NCBI GenBank assembly: GCA_030037515.1
Contig: JASHRE010000490.1
Location: 1-17,837 of the forward strand
From: Candidatus Sulfotelmatobacter sp.
GTDB taxonomy: Bacteria > Acidobacteriota > Terriglobia > Terriglobales > Acidobacteriaceae
DNA: 17,837 nucleotides
Direction: 5' to 3'
The notes beneath the pieces are model-generated. The model was not told the origin of the DNA. It did not search any database and saw nothing but the letters and a program-made list of their open reading frames with translations. Below, piece after piece: positions 7,604 through 14,195 of this stretch; position 1 is the stretch's first letter; the number at the start of each line of letters is the position of its first letter. Made by a program: the position numbers and the translations under genes.

Positions 7604-8917
7604 CTAACGGCCGACGGCGGCAAATGCCTCTTTGGCCGCCGCGATGGTTTTCTGAACGTCTTCCCGCGTATGCACCGCGCCCAGGAATGCGGCTTCATAC
7701 TGCGAGGGCGGCAAATAGATTCCCTGGTCGAGCATGCCGCGGAAAAATCTCCCGAATGCTTCCGTGTCGGACTTGGAAGCGGACTCCCAGTTTGTCACGG
7801 GATCCGGAGTAAAGAACCAGGTGAACATCGATCCCACCCGATTGGACGTGAGTTTCGCCCCGGCATCTTTGGCCGCCGCGGCCACGCCTTCCACCAGTTC
7901 TCCGCTCAGCCTGTCGATCTTGGGATAGATTTCGGCTCTGCGATCGCGCAGTTGCTTGAGCATCGCGCATCCTGCGGCCATGGCCAACGGATTGCCAGAA
8001 AGCGTGCCGGCTTGATACATCGGGCCGAGCGGAGCGACCAAGTCCATGATGTCCGCGGGTCCGCCGTAAGCTCCGACCGGCAGTCCCCCGCCAATGATTT
8101 TTCCCATGGTCGTAAGGTCCGGTTTGATGTTGTACAACTCTTGCGCGCCGCCAAACGCCACGCGAAAGCCGGTCATGACTTCGTCGAAAATCAGCACCGC
8201 TCGCTCGCGTTCGGTGATCAGGCGAAGTCCCACCAGATAATCATCCGCAGCCGGAACGCAGCCCATGTTCCCAACCACCGGCTCGACGATCACGCATGCG
8301 ATCTGATGTTTGAATTTGTGAAACGCGTGTTCAACGGCCGAAAGATTATTGAACGGTAGAGCCAGCGTGAACTGCGTGAATTCTTCCGGAACGCCCGCTG
8401 AACCCGGGATTCCCAGCGTCGCCACGCCTGATCCTGCCTTGACCAGGAGGCAGTCGGCATGGCCGTGATAGCACCCTTCAAACTTGATAATGTATTTGCG
8501 CTTCGTGTACGCGCGCGCCAGTCGGATCGCCGACATGGTCGCTTCCGTCCCCGAGTTGACAAAGCGCACCTTCTGCATGTGGGGGAACGCGCTCAATACA
8601 AGTTCGGCGAGGTCGGCTTCCGACGGGGTCGAGGCTCCGAAACTTGTGCCGTTGCAGGCTGCGCCGAGAATCGCATCGAGCACTCCCGAATCGGCATGCC
8701 CCAGAATCAGCGGTCCCCACGACCCGACATAGTCGATGTACTCATTTTCGTCGGCGTCCCATATGTGCGAGCCTTTGCCGCGAATGATGAACAGGGGATC
8801 GCCGGCCACAGAGCCAAAAGCGCGCACCGGCGAGTTCACTCCACCGGGAATCATGCCTTCGGCGCGCTGTTGCAAACGGCGTGACTGCTCGGTTTTGCGC
8901 GTCATCGTCACGGCCAT
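7604..8917 (-). CDS. hemL: Glutamate-1-semialdehyde 2,1-aminomutase
   Basis: 437 aa, the normal length. This cytoplasmic pyridoxal-phosphate enzyme moves the amino group of glutamate-1-semialdehyde to give 5-aminolevulinate in the C5 tetrapyrrole/heme pathway. Visible hallmarks: PGGVNSPVRAF near the N-terminus, FVNSGTEATMSAIRLAR, FEGCYHGHAD, the cofactor-binding FDEVMTGFR (D245), the Schiff-base lysine K273 in MGKIIGGGLPVGAYGG, and YQAGTLSGNPLAM. Start chosen at ATG 8917 because GGAG lies 6 nt upstream. An in-frame GTG at 8956 lacks such a site and would sit at the predicted transcription start. It is convergent with the ABC operon, with a 31-bp gap. No other heme gene is adjacent. Confidence 0.97.
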   Translation of the reverse strand: MAVTMTRKTEQSRRLQQRAEGMIPGGVNSPVRAFGSVAGDPLFIIRGKGSHIWDADENEYIDYVGSWGPLILGHADSGVLDAILGAACNGTSFGASTPSEADLAELVLSAFPHMQKVRFVNSGTEATMSAIRLARAYTKRKYIIKFEGCYHGHADCLLVKAGSGVATLGIPGSAGVPEEFTQFTLALPFNNLSAVEHAFHKFKHQIACVIVEPVVGNMGCVPAADDYLVGLRLITERERAVLIFDEVMTGFRVAFGGAQELYNIKPDLTTMGKIIGGGLPVGAYGGPADIMDLVAPLGPMYQAGTLSGNPLAMAAGCAMLKQLRDRRAEIYPKIDRLSGELVEGVAAAAKDAGAKLTSNRVGSMFTWFFTPDPVTNWESASKSDTEAFGRFFRGMLDQGIYLPPSQYEAAFLGAVHTREDVQKTIAAAKEAFAAVGR

Positions 8918-8967
8918 GGAAGGCTCCGCAAGCCTGTTCGCACAATCGATCACCAAATAACCGAATT

Positions 8968-8976
8968 ACTATAGCA
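8968..8976 (-). promoter_or_regulatory. Candidate extended -10 promoter for hemL
   Basis: On the minus strand TGCTATAGT is a good extended -10 element (TG-N-TATAGT). It would start transcription near 8961, about 44 nt before the hemL ATG. No convincing -35 is seen at 17 bp, which extended -10 promoters tolerate. Confidence 0.4.
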
Positions 8977-9031
8977 GCGCCGCCAGCGGCAAATTAATCA
9001 GAAATTCATCTTTTCGCCATCCGCCTGCAAC

Positions 9032-9123
9032 ATGGCGGCTGTAAGGTGGGTTTATAAGCTGCCCTTCTAACCGGGAGGGTTTTAAGGACAGTCTCGGGGG
9101 CTCCGGACTGTCCTTTTGTTTTT
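9032..9123 (+). ncRNA. Possible small RNA or 12-codon leader-type transcript
   Basis: Between divergently read hemL and the convergently read regulator lies a + strand unit that ends in a strong terminator but carries no ordinary gene. Its upstream part holds a 12-codon frame (MAAVRWVYKLPF, 9032-9070) without a recognisable ribosome binding site. It also has a hairpin CCCTTC/GGGAGGG around 9062-9079 that overlaps the end of that frame. What this does is unknown. A stand-alone sRNA, an unlinked leader peptide, or simply a terminator reading the other way are all possible. The 5' end is not defined by the sequence. Confidence 0.35.
9084..9123 (+). terminator. Strong Rho-independent terminator
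   Basis: AAGGACAGTC (9084-9093) and GACTGTCCTT (9106-9115) are perfect 10-base arms. CGG/CCG continues the stem inside with a one-base bulge, and TTGTTTTT follows at 9116-9123. The T-run is on the + strand only, so it ends a rightward transcript. Yet the nearest annotated + gene upstream ends at 7572, beyond oppositely oriented hemL. Confidence 0.8.
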
Positions 9124-9146
9124 GACCCCACTCCTGCCCGCTGCGC

Positions 9147-9434
9147 CTACTTCAAATAGGCTCTGACCAGCGAAATCAAATCTTCTGTCAGTTCCTGGCG
9201 AGATTCGCCATGCCGGTCGGGATGCGAGATGTGCAGCCGGACATGATCCTCAAGGATCTCCGCCATGAGGCTATTCACCCCGCCGCGAATCGCTGCCAGC
9301 AGCATCAGGATGTCCGCGCACTCATCACCCTCGGCCACTGCCCGCTCCACGGCCGAGATCTGGCCGCCTAGACGCCTGATCCGCGAGAACAGCTTCTGCT
9401 TTTCTTTCGAGATTTCCGATAACTTTTTCGGCAT
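9147..9434 (-). CDS. CsoR/RcnR/FrmR-family metal- or formaldehyde-sensing repressor
   Basis: 95 aa from ATG 9434, a typical length. The all-helical family pattern is clear: KLFSRIRRLGGQISAVERAV, then CADILMLLAAIRGGVNSLMAEILEDHVR, ending LVRAYLK as in FrmR. Potential ligands are C39, H64 and H68, aligning with Cys35, His60 and His64 of E. coli RcnR. The second histidine favours nickel/cobalt-type binding, whereas FrmR lacks it. Proline 2 is retained as in FrmR, so the inducer remains uncertain. An in-frame ATG at 9473 is less likely because it overlaps the promoter/operator. No efflux or dehydrogenase gene is adjacent; the divergent transcript leads to a 68-aa orphan protein. Confidence 0.9.
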   Translation of the reverse strand: MPKKLSEISKEKQKLFSRIRRLGGQISAVERAVAEGDECADILMLLAAIRGGVNSLMAEILEDHVRLHISHPDRHGESRQELTEDLISLVRAYLK

Positions 9435-9466
9435 AGAGTTTTTCCGCGCGCGCTCGTCATTTCTGC

Positions 9467-9498
9467 TTGACATATACCCTATGGGGGTATGATATATA
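9467..9498. promoter_or_regulatory. RcnR/CsoR-type operator inside a divergent promoter
   Basis: ATACCCTATGGGGGTAT (9474-9490) has the A/T-flanked C-tract/G-tract dyad known for CsoR/RcnR-family operators. It lies between a consensus -35 TTGACA (9467-9472) and an AT-rich -10 region (9488-9498, ATATATA) on the + strand. On the minus strand TTATAT and TATATG stand 17 bp apart across the same dyad. Binding would block both directions, so the repressor probably controls itself and the rightward transcript. The regulator gene ends its reading frame beside it, which strongly links the two. Confidence 0.75.
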
Positions 9499-9711
9499 AG
9501 GCGGGGCGAAAAAGCCAGCCCGCGCGTTTGCTGCGCGCACCTGCCTTGGAATTAGCAGCGCATGGGGAGACGGGGAATCTTTTTTGCGGATGCGCTGATC
9601 GTGAAATCATGACGATCTTTATGAGCCTTTTATTTCGTGGGTGCCAACGTGGCATCAAAAGCAGAGGACCGAGGTCCGTGGTCGAAATTTCCAGAAAGGA
9701 GGACCGGAAAA
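9499..9711 (+). other. Structured ~200-nt leader of the rightward transcript
   Basis: No gene is seen between the operator and the 68-aa protein. The stretch contains TGCCA/TGGCA around 9640-9652 and GGACC(9666)-GA-GGTCC(9677). The octamer GAGGACCG occurs twice, at 9664-9671 and at 9699-9706. The second copy overlaps the Shine-Dalgarno, so GGTCC (9673-9677) could pair with either copy. Confidence 0.35.
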
Positions 9712-9918
9712 ATGGCCTGCATTACGCAATTCGCTCCCGCATTGGCGATGGCGGCGACTCAGGTCGCGCGTGTGGTTCGCGTCGAAGAGATGGCGACCCG
9801 ACAACCCCAACGGGTTTCGGAACGTGCGCCTCTCCGCATGAACTGGGTCGCGGTCACCGACAGCGGCGGCAATCGAACACTACAAACGCGTTGGACCCCA
9901 TCCGCGGACGATCGCTGA
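9712..9918 (+). CDS. Small protein of unknown function (68 aa)
   Basis: ATG 9712 has an excellent ribosome binding site, AAAGGAGG at 9695-9702, 9 nt upstream, which is the main support for this frame. The protein begins MACITQFAPALAMAATQVAR, has a basic middle (ATRQPQRVSERAPLR), and ends with a compact MNWVAVTDSGGNRTLQTRW segment that looks like a beta-hairpin. No membrane helix, cysteine cluster or known domain was recognised. It is the first gene on the transcript that starts at the RcnR/CsoR-type operator, so it may be induced by the same metal or aldehyde signal. A longer frame in another register across this stretch looks non-coding. Confidence 0.6.
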   Translation: MACITQFAPALAMAATQVARVVRVEEMATRQPQRVSERAPLRMNWVAVTDSGGNRTLQTRWTPSADDR

Positions 9919-9973
9919 TGGGGTTCATCCGCTCGCCTGAGCCGGCCGATGGTTCAGTAACACTCCTTTAACC

Positions 9974-9999
9974 AACGTTTCGTAGGCTCAGGAAACGTT
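9974..9999. repeat. Inverted repeat AACGTTTC/GAAACGTT
   Basis: Perfect 8-base arms around a 10-base centre. No T-run follows, so it reads more like a protein-binding dyad or an mRNA hairpin than a terminator. It lies 55 bp after the 68-aa gene. Confidence 0.5.
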
Positions 10000-10018
10000 A
10001 TGGTGGCGCATGGCTGTG

Positions 10019-10038
10019 GCATTAACTACGATTAATGC
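10019..10038. promoter_or_regulatory. Palindrome GCATTAA-N6-TTAATGC upstream of the porin gene
   Basis: Perfect 7-base arms around CTACGA, a size typical for dimeric helix-turn-helix regulators. The cognate protein is unknown. Confidence 0.4.
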
Positions 10039-10078
10039 AGGTGATACGCTACAGTTAATTACAGTTTGGGGAAATCGC

Positions 10079-10094
10079 CGTGATGTGGGTCACG
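10079..10094. promoter_or_regulatory. CRP/FNR-family-like site upstream of the porin gene
   Basis: CGTGATGTGGGTCACG is a perfect CGTGA-N6-TCACG dyad, one base per arm from the CRP consensus TGTGA-N6-TCACA. It lies 56 bp before the porin ATG, where activation of a carbohydrate-porin gene by a CRP-like protein would make sense. No CRP-like gene is in the window. Confidence 0.5.
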
Positions 10095-10149
10095 AGCGGC
10101 TGTGATATCCGCTACGGACTGCCTTTCGGGAGCCGCTTAGCGTGATCCG

Positions 10150-11670
10150 ATGAAATTGAAATTGAAATTCATTTTCAACAAAGGGCGGGGTTTTCGTCCA
10201 CCCCGCCGAGGGGGAGGGAGGCGACGAGTTGTTCCTCGTTCGAGCGGCTTTCTTGTCATCGTTTGCGGAACGCTCATCTCGGTCCTGGCCACCGTATGCG
10301 GGGCAAACGCTCAGCAGGCGGGGGTTTCGCTTGAGACTGCACCGCCTCTGGCTGTGCCCTCGCCAAATTCCGATCCCGCTCCTCCCGCCGACTTCACCAC
10401 CGAAGCCATGTTTCCGCACTTTTCCACTTCGCGGCTGTGGCTTTCGGGCCAGACGAACTTCATTTTCCAGACTCATCCCGATTTCCCCGCTCTCTACAGC
10501 GGCCCTCACAGTCTGCACCCCTACTACGAGGAAGCTCTGTCGCGCGTACTGACGCTCTATGGCGGAGTGCGCGTGACCCATTCTTTCGAAGTGATTGGTG
10601 ATTTGGAAGAAGCCGGAGGCGGGGCGCTAAGCCTCGGGTTCGGCCTCGCCGGCAATACCAATCTGGATATCGTCCGCAATCCCCTGCTGAGCAAGGCTCC
10701 GTATCTTGCCCGCGGCATCATCCACAAGGTGTTCGCGCTCAGTTCCGATAAAGTCGAGAATTCGCGAAGCTCTCTCTCCTTGTTCGACGAACTGCCGCGA
10801 CGTCGCATCGAATTCCTCTTGGGCAAATTCGGCATGCCAGATTTTTTCGATAAAAATGACGTAGGATCCGATACGCACTTTCAGTTTCTCAACTGGACGA
10901 TCTGTAACAATGGTGCCTGGGACTATGCTGCCGACACTCGTGGCTACACGGTCGGTGTGGTCACTGATTTTGAAGATCGCAATTGGGGTCTGCGCTTCGG
11001 CGAGGGGCTCATGCCCAAGGTCGCCAATGGAATCGATCTGGTTTGGAAGCTCTGGCAGGCACGTGCCGAAAACTTTGAATACGAATTGCGCCGCGGCGTG
11101 ATTCCCAAAAAGTCAGGCACAATCCGGCTGCTTGCTTATATCAATCACGCCAACATGGGCATTTATCGCCAGCAGATCGCTCTCGCCGAACAAACCGATA
11201 CCACGCCGGACATCACCGACCACCCTTGGCACATCACACGCAAATACGGATTCGGCGTGAACCTGGAGCAGAATCTCACCCCCTACCTAACTGCGTTTGG
11301 TCGCTTCGGCTGGGGCAACGGCAAGACCGAATCTTTCGCCTACACCGAAGACGACCAAACCTTCTCAGGAGGTCTGGGAGCGAATGGGACGTGGTGGCGG
11401 CGCAAGCAAGATCGTGCCGGCGTCGCTTTGGTCACCAACGCGATCAAGAAAGACCATCAGGAATATCTCGCGCTCGGAGGCCTCGGCTTCCTGTTGGGAG
11501 ATGGCGGGTTGAGCTACGCCCGCGAGGATATCGTCGAATCCTACTACACGGCCCATGTCTGGCGCGGAATCTACGTCGGACCGAATCTGCAGCACATCGA
11601 TCATCCCGGATACAACCGGGTTCGCGGGCCGGTGATCGTGCCGGGATTCCGGCTGCACGTCGAGTTCTGA
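10150..11670 (+). CDS. OprB-family carbohydrate-selective porin
   Basis: 506 aa. A hydrophobic signal segment (GFLVIVCGTLISVLATVC) ends at ANA-QQ near residue 54. The mature part has the alternating aromatic/polar pattern of an outer-membrane beta-barrel, and the C-terminus HPGYNRVRGPVIVPGFRLH, ending in F, is the OprB signature. Internal blocks also fit: LLGKFGMPDFFDKND, FLNWTICNNGAWDYAADTRGYTVG, HVWRGIYVGPNLQHI. OprB porins allow diffusion of sugars across the outer membrane. The N-terminal region before the hydrophobic core is long and very basic (PPRRGGGRRRVVPR). No good Shine-Dalgarno precedes ATG 10150, and no better in-frame start exists. The nearest regulatory signal is a CRP-like dyad 56 bp upstream. 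Confidence 0.88.
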   Translation: MKLKLKFIFNKGRGFRPPRRGGGRRRVVPRSSGFLVIVCGTLISVLATVCGANAQQAGVSLETAPPLAVPSPNSDPAPPADFTTEAMFPHFSTSRLWLSGQTNFIFQTHPDFPALYSGPHSLHPYYEEALSRVLTLYGGVRVTHSFEVIGDLEEAGGGALSLGFGLAGNTNLDIVRNPLLSKAPYLARGIIHKVFALSSDKVENSRSSLSLFDELPRRRIEFLLGKFGMPDFFDKNDVGSDTHFQFLNWTICNNGAWDYAADTRGYTVGVVTDFEDRNWGLRFGEGLMPKVANGIDLVWKLWQARAENFEYELRRGVIPKKSGTIRLLAYINHANMGIYRQQIALAEQTDTTPDITDHPWHITRKYGFGVNLEQNLTPYLTAFGRFGWGNGKTESFAYTEDDQTFSGGLGANGTWWRRKQDRAGVALVTNAIKKDHQEYLALGGLGFLLGDGGLSYAREDIVESYYTAHVWRGIYVGPNLQHIDHPGYNRVRGPVIVPGFRLHVEF

Positions 11671-11739
11671 TCCTGGCGTCGCGATTGCGCTTCTCGCCGC
11701 AAGCCGGTTAAAGTCAGAGCAGTCCTTCCAACAGCCCCG

Positions 11740-12636
11740 ATGAGCGACGTGACCACGCAACTTCAATTCAACGGCCATTCCATGGTCGGCCGCCTGCGGC
11801 GGGTTGCGGTTTGCTCGCCGCGGGCTGCGGGATGGAATCAACCGGAACGCGTCGCACGCTGGCGTGATCTCGGATTTCATCATGAGCCCGACTTTTCGAA
11901 AGCACAGGCGCAGCACGATCAACTTTGTGCCGAACTTGTCAACGTTGGAGCCGAAGTATTCGATTTGCCGCCCGCGCCCGATCTCTCTCTCGATGCCGTG
12001 TACGCCCATGATGCCTCGTTCGCGACGGATTTCGGCCTGATCGTCATGCGACCCGGAAAACCCAATCGCCTGGGCGAAGGACGACATCACGGCTCCGTTT
12101 GCCGGCGTGTGGGAATTCCAACTCTGGCGGAAGTTGTCGCGCCCGGCGCAATCGAGGCTGGAGACATGCTGTGGCTTGACGCAAAGACTCTTTTGATCGG
12201 ACGCAGTTATCGCACGAATGCCGCCGGCATCGCCCAAATTCGTCAACTGCTCGCGCCCCGAGGCGTCGAAGTTTTATCTGCACCGCTGCCGCACGGACTT
12301 GGCCCCTCCACCTGCCTCCATCTGATGTCGCTGATGAGCATGCTCGACGAGCGCACCGTGCTCGTCGATTCCGCATGGCTCGCGGTTGAGACCGTCGAAT
12401 TGCTCAACGGACGCGGCTTCGATCTTACAGGGATCGATCCCTCCGAACGCGAGACGCTCGCCTGCAACGTGCTTGCCTTGGGCGGAAAACGATTGGTCGC
12501 GCTCGGAGAGAATCGCAGGACCAATGACCACCTGCGCCAGGCCGGCTTCGACGTGCGCACGTTCGCGGGCTCCGAACTCTGCATCAACGGTGGTGGAGGC
12601 CCCACCTGCCTCACTCGCCCTCTGCTGCGCGACTGA
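11740..12636 (+). CDS. Dimethylargininase / arginine deiminase-like hydrolase
   Basis: 298 aa of the guanidine-group-modifying (DDAH/amidinotransferase) superfamily, which act on arginine-type guanidino groups via a covalent cysteine intermediate. Catalytic candidates follow the family order: AHDASF (D91), IEAGD (E139, D142), GRSYRTN (R155, R158), CLHLMS (H204), and the nucleophile C290 in GGGGPTC near the C-terminus. Sequence suggests dimethylarginine dimethylaminohydrolase or a related citrulline-forming enzyme; the substrate cannot be fixed without comparison. It follows the porin by 69 bp on the same strand and may be read through. The start at 11740 lacks a clear ribosome binding site; ATG at M15 is the alternative. 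No arginine pathway genes adjoin. Confidence 0.85.
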   Translation: MSDVTTQLQFNGHSMVGRLRRVAVCSPRAAGWNQPERVARWRDLGFHHEPDFSKAQAQHDQLCAELVNVGAEVFDLPPAPDLSLDAVYAHDASFATDFGLIVMRPGKPNRLGEGRHHGSVCRRVGIPTLAEVVAPGAIEAGDMLWLDAKTLLIGRSYRTNAAGIAQIRQLLAPRGVEVLSAPLPHGLGPSTCLHLMSLMSMLDERTVLVDSAWLAVETVELLNGRGFDLTGIDPSERETLACNVLALGGKRLVALGENRRTNDHLRQAGFDVRTFAGSELCINGGGGPTCLTRPLLRD

Positions 12637-12708
12637 GGCGGAGAGTCTCCCAAAACTCGCCGGGCAGGAACGTTGCCCGACCGAATCACAAATCGTTCGA
12701 AACCAAAC

Positions 12709-12742
12709 GTCCCACCCCCTCGTGTCGCGCGAGGGGTGGGAC
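12709..12742. terminator. GC-rich hairpin between convergent genes
   Basis: GTCCCACCCCCTCG and CGAGGGGTGGGAC form a 13-bp stem with one bulged C. It sits between the 3' ends of the hydrolase gene (+) and the lipoprotein gene (-), so it could serve both directions. No T-run is present on either side. A smaller CGGGCA/TGCCCG hairpin lies at 12661-12679. Confidence 0.45.
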
Positions 12743-12787
12743 GCGGTTTCACTCCGCGGGGATGCGGAATAAGGCAGTGGCACTCAC

Positions 12788-13900
12788 TTACTTGGCTGGG
12801 CTCTCAGCCGCGGTTGGAGCTGCGGGATGGACCGCATTCGCATCCTGGGCCGGTTTCACTTCGTCGATTTTCACCGTCGCCAGGATCTTTTCGAGACGGT
12901 CGAAGACCTTGTCGCGATCGACGTGCTTCATCAGTCCTTCGTCGGAAGCAACGGTTGTGACGTTCAGAGCAAATTCGTAGCACGCTCCATTCTGATAGAC
13001 ATGGAAGTACTTCGCGTCGCTCTGCCGCGTTCCTTCGCCGGTAACGGCTTCGGTCGCGCGGAGTTCAAGATGGCCCAGAATCAACTTGGAACCAGAGTCG
13101 GTCTGAGCGGATGCCTCGGGCTTTGCCTCCGACTTTGAATCGGAAACGGACGACGTTGTTGCAGCCGTCGGCGCGCCCCAACTCGGGAGGGCCGCGCTAT
13201 TCTGCGTTTCGACGCGCGTTGACGCGGATTGGTTGGCGGCGGCAGCCGTCGTGCTTTCGCCGAGAGACGCGGCAGCGGTGGACTGCGAGCTGGTATCAGC
13301 CGCCGTTGCGGCCGCAACCGTCTTCGGAGCCGGTACCGCGAACTGGTCGCATTGATCGGCCGTGAGACTCTTGTTCACGCTCACGTCGAAAAATGCCGAC
13401 GAGAAATCGGTATTCGCAAACCCGGTCTCGGGCAGTTCCACGGCAGCGAGCGCCACTCCGCCGGGCTGAACAAAGTTCATCGGCACCGGGTTCGACATCA
13501 CCACGTCTGACGCCGCGTCGCCAGTATCGATCGCATAACGGCGCGAATATTCAAAGCTCACTCCGTAATTCTGGTCGGTGTAATTCACGGTTGCGGGCTT
13601 TTTGTGCGCGACTTTCTTCGGAGCCGGCTTGTTTTCCGCCTGCACCAGCGGCGCGGCCGCCGGAGCCGGCAGCGCCGGGCTCTGCACTTGTGGCGCCGGA
13701 ATCTGGTTGTTCGACACCGTTTTCGGTTTTTCTTTTGAGCAGCCTGCCGCGACGGAGCAAACGATCAGCACCGCTGCGAAAATGAGTGCATTGGCGTCAC
13801 CCCGGACGTTCGTTGGAATGTTCCTAATGCTCCCTCCCCACGCGAGCAGTTCGCGGGGTGTTGCGGAATTGCGTAATCCATTGATGTTGATGCGGGTCAT
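12788..13900 (-). CDS. Lipoprotein of unknown function with Ala/Ser-rich insertion
   Basis: 370 aa. A hydrophobic helix (ALIFAAVLIVCSV) runs into the lipobox AAGC with C54 as the predicted lipidated cysteine, so it should be anchored in the membrane facing the periplasm. The signal region before it is unusually long, but ATG 13900 has a perfect AGGAGGTGA 6 nt upstream and no other start exists. A Pro/Ala/Lys-rich tether (about 58-104) leads to NYTDQNYGVSFEYSRRYAI. A low-complexity Ala/Ser/Thr stretch (about 193-270) interrupts what may be one globular domain. The domain resumes at LILGHLELRATEAV and ends with DRLEKILATVKI. The pieces faintly resemble DcrB/PsbP-type folds; this is a guess. No operon partner. 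Confidence 0.8.
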   Translation of the reverse strand: MTRININGLRNSATPRELLAWGGSIRNIPTNVRGDANALIFAAVLIVCSVAAGCSKEKPKTVSNNQIPAPQVQSPALPAPAAAPLVQAENKPAPKKVAHKKPATVNYTDQNYGVSFEYSRRYAIDTGDAASDVVMSNPVPMNFVQPGGVALAAVELPETGFANTDFSSAFFDVSVNKSLTADQCDQFAVPAPKTVAAATAADTSSQSTAAASLGESTTAAAANQSASTRVETQNSAALPSWGAPTAATTSSVSDSKSEAKPEASAQTDSGSKLILGHLELRATEAVTGEGTRQSDAKYFHVYQNGACYEFALNVTTVASDEGLMKHVDRDKVFDRLEKILATVKIDEVKPAQDANAVHPAAPTAAESPAK

Positions 13901-13915
13901 GGTTGGTCACCTCCT

Positions 13916-14195
13916 GCCGTCGAGCGGCACCCGAGAGGAGTGCACAGAGGGGGCCAAGGTCGCCAGGATTGATTCTGCAGGGCTTAGCGCGTTCGGAAGC
14001 TGCCGCCGAGTGTGCGCCCGGGTACACGCTGTGCACGGGAGCACACGCGGGGCGACAGAGGCGTGATTGCGCACTGTTTGGCTCAACCTTTCAATTTTCG
14101 ACAGGTGCTTTTGGGACGGACAAAGCTTCAAACGTGCGGCTACGGAACGCACCGTCACGACTGCTTTTGCCCCCGAGGGGCGGGAACATTGGAAT
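13916..14195. other. Intergenic stretch without a convincing gene
   Basis: This 280-bp gap separates the lipoprotein gene from the regulator gene, both on the minus strand. Overlapping open frames on both strands here look like GC-rich artefacts. It contains GCCCCCGAGGGGC near 14169-14181, a short stem 15-27 bp after the regulator stop, without a T-run on the minus strand. No clear promoter was found. Confidence 0.4.

Noticed and set aside
7520..8359. 279-codon + strand open frame across hemL
   Set aside because: It lies opposite the clear hemL frame, has no domain, and is His/Arg/Gly-rich as expected for antisense of a GC-rich gene.
9489..9971. 160-codon + frame beginning in the operator
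   Set aside because: It would start at the promoter -10 region, has no ribosome binding site, and is out of frame with the well-signalled ATG at 9712.
10229..10552. Alternative TTG start with GGGAGGGAGG upstream in the porin region
   Set aside because: The frame differs from the porin frame and its product lacks a signal peptide or barrel features; a frameshift is not needed because the porin frame is intact.
11365..12246. 293-codon minus-strand open frame across the porin and hydrolase genes
   Set aside because: It overlaps two well-supported + genes in antisense and spans their intergenic gap; the translation shows no recognisable motif.
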